A program made the translations under genes and the position numbers. DNA of 64,000 nt from JAAYUD01 sp963676865 (GTDB lineage: Bacteria; Bacteroidota; Bacteroidia; Bacteroidales; Bacteroidaceae): positions 558,001 to 622,000 of the forward strand of contig CAXXSS010000001.1 in the NCBI GenBank assembly GCA_963676865.2. The letters are read 5' to 3'. Below, piece by piece: positions 59,110 through 64,000 of this stretch. Within the stretch, counting starts at the first letter, position 1. Each line of letters opens with the position of its first letter. The notes under the pieces were generated by a model that worked only from the letters and a program-made list of their open reading frames with translations, made no database searches and was not told the origin of the DNA.

Positions 59110-60081
59110 TTATTTTATCGGTTCTACTTTATATCCCAAACTTTTTAAATCTGCTACAATACCTTCTGCTTCTTTGTTCTTAAGCAAATGTGCCAGCCCC
59201 ACAACAATCAAAGTAGGCTTTTTCTTTATCATCTGCGGAATCTTTCTCATCCACTCGGCATTGCGTTTGTTCACATCAAATAGGCCGGAGGTCAGCCCTG
59301 AAGCATACTGATTGTTCTGCAACTCGAGCATGATGTCCTCTCCCCTACCTTCAGCATACAGTTTCTTCAACTTTTTTATCAACTGTACCTTGCTACTATA
59401 GGTATGACAAAAATCGGATAAGGAATTCATCTCTTCGGTCAGAGTTTGTTTCTTCGAAGCACTCTTTTGCATCTTCATCTTTTTCAAAATGGAATCTTGT
59501 ACGGCAAAAGGTTCGAGCATCTCGATCGACTTGCCATCACTCACGGCTTGTGCATGCACATAATAGTCAATCGGTGTGAATTTCTTCTGCATATTTTCTT
59601 GAGTGATGCCAAACATCTGCATGGAATACATCATCTGCAATATAATGGCTGCATACGTTGGGCGCATATTAGAGACGTACATAGGAAAAACAGTCTTCAT
59701 GACGGTGTCGACTTCGGCAGCTTTTTCGACACCTATTATTTTATCATAAGTACTATCGGCCGGCAAGAGTATTTCTTGAGGAGTAAGTTTACCCATTGAC
59801 TTTGCGTGAGGTGGTTGCACTTCTTTACTCATAGCAGCACTTGTTGGATTTTGGTTCATATCGGTTTCGAAGCATACTTGCGGTATAGCCTTGTATATCT
59901 TCTCAAACCCGGGAATACTACTGACCGTCTCTCCACGCATAATATGAAAACTGCCGAGGATATACGACGGACTCTTCAAACCATTACCCGATATTTTGAA
60001 TAAGATAGCGTTGGTAGTTGTTTGTCCGGAAACAGCTACCGAAAACAATAATGAAAGATATACGATTAATATTTTTTTCAT
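59110..60081 (-). CDS. TraB/GumN-family protein
   Basis: A 323-aa exported protein from MKKILIVYLSLLFSVAVSGQ (an upstream ATG two codons earlier is also possible). TraB/GumN marks are ILGSFHIMRGE near residue 40 (GxxH), CFETDMNQ, and near the end TLIVVGLAHLLKNKEAEGIVADLKSLGYKVEPI. The family includes Tiki-type metalloproteases, where GxxH and the Glu are metal ligands, so a protease role is possible. It is 6 bases after the FISUMP gene, in a tight operon. Confidence 0.9.
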   Translation of the reverse strand: MKKILIVYLSLLFSVAVSGQTTTNAILFKISGNGLKSPSYILGSFHIMRGETVSSIPGFEKIYKAIPQVCFETDMNQNPTSAAMSKEVQPPHAKSMGKLTPQEILLPADSTYDKIIGVEKAAEVDTVMKTVFPMYVSNMRPTYAAIILQMMYSMQMFGITQENMQKKFTPIDYYVHAQAVSDGKSIEMLEPFAVQDSILKKMKMQKSASKKQTLTEEMNSLSDFCHTYSSKVQLIKKLKKLYAEGRGEDIMLELQNNQYASGLTSGLFDVNKRNAEWMRKIPQMIKKKPTLIVVGLAHLLKNKEAEGIVADLKSLGYKVEPIK

Positions 60082-60093
60082 GACCAAGCTGAT

Positions 60094-60813
60094 TTATTTA
60101 ACATCGCGCACATAGCGCACACTAAAATAATGGGCAAAGATGGTAGCGCTGCGACGTTCTACCTTCTCTATATTGGGCATTATCTTACGATAAAAGACAC
60201 AAGGGTTACTCATTGTTGAGTCGACGGTAGATGTCCAATACATTCCTTCGTCATATTGACGATAAGGCTTCACTGATTTATCACTATCACTTATATACCC
60301 CCATTTACACAATTCCCCACCAAAACGTAAATTCAGTCCGGTGCCCTGTTCAATACTCTGTATCATCAAAGATGCAGCTCCATCTCTCCAGCCATCTCTA
60401 TCTACATCCGTGTGTTTCATCCCTAAAGCCGTTTCCAATTGTTTCCAATCTTGATCGGAAGGTAAACGCCATCCCACAGGACAATTATCCAAAGCCTGCT
60501 GATAAGAATAATAATTACCAAAGTCGGCTAAGTATTGTTTTGCTTCTTCAAAATCACTCACCATTACAATATTACTCAGCCATCCCCAGTCTGAAATCGC
60601 AGTAAGATTATAATATGGCGTACCGCATTTCAGATTTTCGGCCATCCAATCCAATTTATCGATGCGTACCCATTTGTACTCATTACCTTCTTTATCGGTC
60701 ATGGCACCTGTAGCAGAAGGCTTCACGCTAATATTATCGTCTTTATCGTTGCCACACGAAGTAGAAGAAATGAGAGCGGCAACTAAAATAAGTATATAAA
60801 ATAGTTTCTTCAT
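60094..60813 (-). CDS. FISUMP-domain lipoprotein
   Basis: A 239-aa lipoprotein from MKKLFYILILVAALISSTSC; earlier ATGs overlap the preceding gene. After a short linker, residues about 45-239 are one FISUMP domain: MTDKEGNEYKWVRIDKLDWMAENLKCGTP, YYSYQQALDNCPVGWRLPSDQDWKQLE and MYWTSTVDSTM. The fold is thought to be C-type-lectin-like. Gap to the preceding stop is 13 bases with this start. It is likely a surface-exposed binding partner of the SusCD complex. Confidence 0.88.
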   Translation of the reverse strand: MKKLFYILILVAALISSTSCGNDKDDNISVKPSATGAMTDKEGNEYKWVRIDKLDWMAENLKCGTPYYNLTAISDWGWLSNIVMVSDFEEAKQYLADFGNYYSYQQALDNCPVGWRLPSDQDWKQLETALGMKHTDVDRDGWRDGAASLMIQSIEQGTGLNLRFGGELCKWGYISDSDKSVKPYRQYDEGMYWTSTVDSTMSNPCVFYRKIMPNIEKVERRSATIFAHYFSVRYVRDVK

Positions 60814-60826
60814 AACACAGTTCATA

Positions 60827-61756
60827 TTAATCATCCAGTTTTATTCCCATTGACCTGATCACATTCCGAAGTAACTCAAACCTCTCAATAACGATAGGAA
60901 AAGCAGCCATCATCTCTTTAACCTCTGAATCCGAATAAGTGCAGACGGCATCAGAGAAATATTTCAAGTCGGTATCCTTTAGTGCAAGGTAATAATAGTT
61001 ATGATCTTTCCAAAAGCCTCGACTTCGGGCAATACTGTCGTTGACACCGTATTCCAAACCAAGATCAGTTTTATCTACCTGATAGTACGATTCTCCATAG
61101 CTATAAAACTTTGCCAATTTATCGGGATTCAAACGTCTCAATTTATTCAGAACAATCTGACTGAATATCGTCGTAAAATAATCTGCATCTTGGTAGCCAG
61201 TATCCCCGCTCGTACTAACGACATAGCAGCGAGTACCCAATACTTGAGTGGGATGGGGTACCGTTTCCGACCACGAATTTTCAGGAACAATTTCTAAGAC
61301 CCCATTATTATATGTCCAAGTAGTGATAGAATCTACAAGGAGAAAAGAATAAGGTACAGACTTACCAAGACGTTTAGCCAATTTCTCTTTTATCAGATCT
61401 GCCACTTTCTTTTGCTGATCGATACTACGAATGTACTTATAGGTATAGGTATAAGACGATACATCTCCGATGAATGGATATTCTACATCTACCATCTCGG
61501 TATTCCATATCGGATTACCATACGCATCTGTGCCATTCTTAACTTTCTTGAGCGTATCATTGAATAGTAAGTAAGCACCCGTTTCTTTATAGAAATCTCG
61601 TTGCAAATCGGCCGTTGCACTATGATCTTCGTCCGAAGGCGCAAAAAGATTCTGATCGGCATAACTGGGTGAGGTATCTTCTTGATTGGTACAAGAAGCA
61701 AATCCGGATATGATTGCAATGCACGCTATATAAAATATTATCTTTTTCATTTCCAC
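60827..61756 (-). CDS. Lipoprotein resembling SusD-linked zinc metallopeptidases, HExxH absent
   Basis: A 309-aa lipoprotein (MEMKKIIFYIACIAIISGFASC). Position directly after SusD, the length and the ending YFSDAVCTYSDSEVKEMMAAFPIVIERFELLRNVIRSMGI resemble the putative zinc-binding metallopeptidases (Peptidase_Mx1 type) that often follow SusD in Bacteroides. Where the HEFxHxLHQ helix would be, the sequence reads YFTTIFSQIVLNKL, so no zinc site is seen. It may be a non-catalytic relative acting as a binding protein. The similarity is judged by eye and needs a profile search. Confidence 0.65.
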   Translation of the reverse strand: MEMKKIIFYIACIAIISGFASCTNQEDTSPSYADQNLFAPSDEDHSATADLQRDFYKETGAYLLFNDTLKKVKNGTDAYGNPIWNTEMVDVEYPFIGDVSSYTYTYKYIRSIDQQKKVADLIKEKLAKRLGKSVPYSFLLVDSITTWTYNNGVLEIVPENSWSETVPHPTQVLGTRCYVVSTSGDTGYQDADYFTTIFSQIVLNKLRRLNPDKLAKFYSYGESYYQVDKTDLGLEYGVNDSIARSRGFWKDHNYYYLALKDTDLKYFSDAVCTYSDSEVKEMMAAFPIVIERFELLRNVIRSMGIKLDD

Positions 61757-61769
61757 TGAATTTATATGA

Positions 61770-63359
61770 TTAATAAGCTTTCGACCTTACCACTTTACGA
61801 AGCGGGCGTTCATTACTACCGATCGTATTTTGGAATTCTCTTACAGCTTTCGGAATATTCAAGACCATTCCCCCATCATCGGTACTAAGTTCATAATAGT
61901 TGGTGTTTTGTGGAATGTATTGCCCCTTGATGTATGCATAAGTAGTAAACGAATGCTCTACTTTCTCTACTTCCGGATATTTTTGGTCGACAGCATAACG
62001 ACGCATATCATACCAACGAAGACCTTCGAGACAAAACTCCCGCTCGCGTTCTTGTCTGATGAAAGTAACTAATGCCCCACCGGTCAAATTTAACGGAGTA
62101 TCGTCCTTTACACGATTTTGACGCAAAGTTGTAAGATATTTAATGGCATCCTGATCTTTTCCCAGATGAGCACAAGCCTCAGCAGCATTAAGATACGCTT
62201 CTGGCGAGCGAAATAGAAATTGATCGGAGACTCCCGTGTAAACACCGAATGTCTCTTCCCTATTGTCTATCTTGTGATAAGACGGTTCATTTCCTACGCC
62301 ATACTTTGTCTGAAAGAACGTTTTTTTACGTGCATCATTACTGGTATATAATGAATAGAGATGATTCGATATTTTCCACACGGGTGAATATGGGGTACCA
62401 TAATAGCTACCACCAGGACGCAAGAACAAAAGATTACCCAAAGTCGTTCCACCCATCGAGAATACATTTTCAACATTTGCCTTAGACAAAGGAAAGACAT
62501 CTTCACCGAGCCCAATAAATTGTTGAAGTTGATTATTCTCACCAAGCGACAATACAGCATATTTTTCTGCCGCTTCCCAATCTTGCATATATAAAGCTAC
62601 ACGACTGCGCAACAAATAAACGGCATTAATGCCCACCCGATGAATCGATTCGGGCGAGTGCAGATCTTTAAGATACTCTTCGGCAGCCGACAAATCACTT
62701 ACAATCTGATCATAAACTTCTTTGAGGCTGTTACGCGTGTAGCTTTTATCTTCTATGTATGCTGTAATCTTAATAGGTACTCCAAGAGTAGAAGCTGCCG
62801 TAGTAGGGATGTACGGTTTGGCGTAAAGGTTGACTAGCACATAATAATAAAGTGCACGTAGAAAATGAGCTTCACCATTCACCTTATTGGCAAGTGGCTT
62901 TTCATCTTGATCTTTAACTGTCAACCGGCTTGCCTCATCCAAAATCATGTTACAAGTTGCAATATGATTATATGACAAATTCCAATAAGACTTTTCTATT
63001 TCGTCATAAGTATCTTTCTGCTGATAATCAAGATACGTACCTTGCTGCCATGTAAAATAAGGATACATTGTTTTCCTATATCCCAGACTTTGGTCAGGAT
63101 CTGTAGGAGGAGTTAAATTTTCGTCTAACTCATCAGACATAAAATGTATAGGCAAATAGTTCGTATTATAGACTTGTATATAAGAATCGGCATTGGCTAC
63201 AAGTCCGACACCAAGAAAGCCACTACCCACCATTAGTTCGTCAAGATCGGTATAAGAGTTTACCCTACTCAAATCCTGCGAATATTCTTTAAGGAAGTCA
63301 CTGGAGCACGATGTAGTGAGTGCCAGTACCAGACTTATAATTGATAATAATCTTTTCAT
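61770..63359 (-). CDS. SusD/RagB-family nutrient-binding lipoprotein
   Basis: A 529-aa lipoprotein starting at MKRLLSIISLVLALTTSC; ten upstream codons are also open. Typical SusD order: DFLKEYSQDLSRVNSYTDLDELMVG, EKSYWNLSYNHIATCNMILDEAS, ANKVNGEAHFLRALYYYVLVNLYAKPY (TPR-like helices), LFRSPEAYLNAAEACAHLG and the end block REREFCLEGLRWYDMRRY. It sits on the extracellular face over the SusC barrel and captures substrate. 13 bases separate it from susC. No glycosidase is linked, so the substrate may be a peptide or other non-glycan. Confidence 0.95.
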   Translation of the reverse strand: MKRLLSIISLVLALTTSCSSDFLKEYSQDLSRVNSYTDLDELMVGSGFLGVGLVANADSYIQVYNTNYLPIHFMSDELDENLTPPTDPDQSLGYRKTMYPYFTWQQGTYLDYQQKDTYDEIEKSYWNLSYNHIATCNMILDEASRLTVKDQDEKPLANKVNGEAHFLRALYYYVLVNLYAKPYIPTTAASTLGVPIKITAYIEDKSYTRNSLKEVYDQIVSDLSAAEEYLKDLHSPESIHRVGINAVYLLRSRVALYMQDWEAAEKYAVLSLGENNQLQQFIGLGEDVFPLSKANVENVFSMGGTTLGNLLFLRPGGSYYGTPYSPVWKISNHLYSLYTSNDARKKTFFQTKYGVGNEPSYHKIDNREETFGVYTGVSDQFLFRSPEAYLNAAEACAHLGKDQDAIKYLTTLRQNRVKDDTPLNLTGGALVTFIRQEREREFCLEGLRWYDMRRYAVDQKYPEVEKVEHSFTTYAYIKGQYIPQNTNYYELSTDDGGMVLNIPKAVREFQNTIGSNERPLRKVVRSKAY

Positions 63360-63372
63360 CTTCTTTTTGCTT

Positions 63373-64000
63373 TTAAAATATAACATTTATACCAAATGAG
63401 AAGCTAGGACGTTCACTAAGTTGTATGGTAGTAAATCCTCCCTGCGTAGGTGTCTGCCCTTTCAATTTAGGATCGCAAATCGTAAAGAGATTGTACGCAG
63501 ATAGCGTCATGGCCAATCGTTGAAGTTTGATGTATTTGAGCATCCGAGCATCAAATTCGTATGTAACACTTGCGCTTTGAAGTTTCAAATAATCAGCACT
63601 TACTACTCTGATATTAGAATAGTCGTACATATCCCATGCGCTATTTGCTATTGGTTGTCCACTATCGGCATAGGCAGGGCGCGTTGAATAGTGGTTGGCA
63701 TATTTTGTATAATTGTCACTGGCGCTTGAGATGATTGCCGGAATATTGGTCTTATTCTCGTCACCCGGTTTCTTCCAACGTTTCAGATAGTCTCGGCTAT
63801 AATTGCGGTCGGGACGTATGTCTGCTGTATATACACCGCCTGTTGCGGCACTTCCATACATTGCAAAAAGACGTGTCTTGGCCCCAAAGCTATAGGCTAG
63901 GTTGAAGTTTGCATGCCAATTCTTATAGCGGAACGTATTGGTAAGACTGCCCTGTATATCAGGATCTCTCCTACCCGATGCTTGAAGTACCATCGTATAA
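63373..64000 (-). CDS. SusC/RagA-family TonB-dependent receptor, partial
   Basis: The last 208 codons of a TonB-dependent outer membrane channel; the frame stays open through the right edge (the first ATG seen, at 63991, is internal). Barrel strands include SLTNTFRYKNWHANFNLAYSFGAKTRLF, SADYLKLQSASVTYEFDARML and the terminal RPSFSFGINVIF ending in Phe, the usual signal for barrel insertion. It would import ligand captured by the SusD partner and heads the operon. Confidence 0.95.
   Translation of the reverse strand, partial: YTMVLQASGRRDPDIQGSLTNTFRYKNWHANFNLAYSFGAKTRLFAMYGSAATGGVYTADIRPDRNYSRDYLKRWKKPGDENKTNIPAIISSASDNYTKYANHYSTRPAYADSGQPIANSAWDMYDYSNIRVVSADYLKLQSASVTYEFDARMLKYIKLQRLAMTLSAYNLFTICDPKLKGQTPTQGGFTTIQLSERPSFSFGINVIF

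Overview
The window looks like a chromosomal segment of a Bacteroides-type bacterium (Bacteroidales). Reasons: a SusC/SusD (RagA/RagB) pair, fimbrillin-type lipoproteins, a UpxY-like antiterminator, B12-dependent methylmalonyl-CoA mutase, the co-directional run ileS - TraR/DksA - lspA - DUF4296 protein, and many upstream elements of the form TAnnTTTG, the Bacteroidetes -7 promoter motif. The species cannot be decided from sequence reading alone.

Region 1 (1-28.1 kb, almost wholly minus strand) is a large surface-structure locus. Read in the direction of transcription it begins beside tRNA-Ser(UGA) with a tyrosine recombinase that lacks the first catalytic arginine where I would expect it, then a UpxY/NusG-like antiterminator and an OmpA-family protein. 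Next comes an array of five paralogous lipoproteins of fimbrial/adhesin type (12.95-22.67 kb). The array is interleaved with a family of about 65-residue peptide genes (two intact, one broken, one whose leader is fused to an adhesin, plus remnant tails) and with one secreted metzincin protease. After a composite intergenic repeat come a FimA/Mfa1-like major fimbrillin, a large FISUMP-domain fimbrial protein, a small unknown protein and a thioredoxin-fold lipoprotein. The locus ends with polysaccharide genes: a sugar aminotransferase, a Wzx flippase, several glycosyltransferases and an acyltransferase, running off the left edge.

Region 2 (28.2-41.05 kb) is housekeeping, mostly plus strand: mutS2, sdaA, ileS, a TraR/DksA-type regulator, lspA, a DUF4296 lipoprotein, a small unknown gene, a convergent SpoU-type rRNA methyltransferase and a TamL-like Omp85 protein.

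Region 3 (41.05-45.0 kb) is an accessory patch. It holds a 92-bp palindrome built from four 22-bp units, a complete IS66-family element (41637-44187) with no visible target duplication, and behind it an orphan consensus promoter with a 34-codon ORF and hairpin, which may be a small RNA or leader-peptide unit.

Region 4 (45.0-57.7 kb) returns to core functions: a TPR protein, dinB, maf, fba, rpmE2, a class A penicillin-binding protein, a cytidylate-kinase-like protein and the mutA-mutB pair. A second copy of the composite repeat lies at 52.95-53.24 kb, inverted relative to the one at 12.57-12.91 kb.

Region 5 (57.7-64 kb, minus strand) is one tight operon: SusC (cut by the right edge), SusD, a lipoprotein resembling SusD-linked zinc metallopeptidases but without HExxH, a FISUMP lipoprotein, a TraB/GumN-family protein and a TlpA-like thioredoxin. 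No glycoside hydrolase is present in the part seen.

The most promising under-described system is the peptide-plus-adhesin array with its embedded metzincin between 12.9 and 23.2 kb, placed behind a recombinase and a UpxY regulator and in front of fimbrial and polysaccharide genes.
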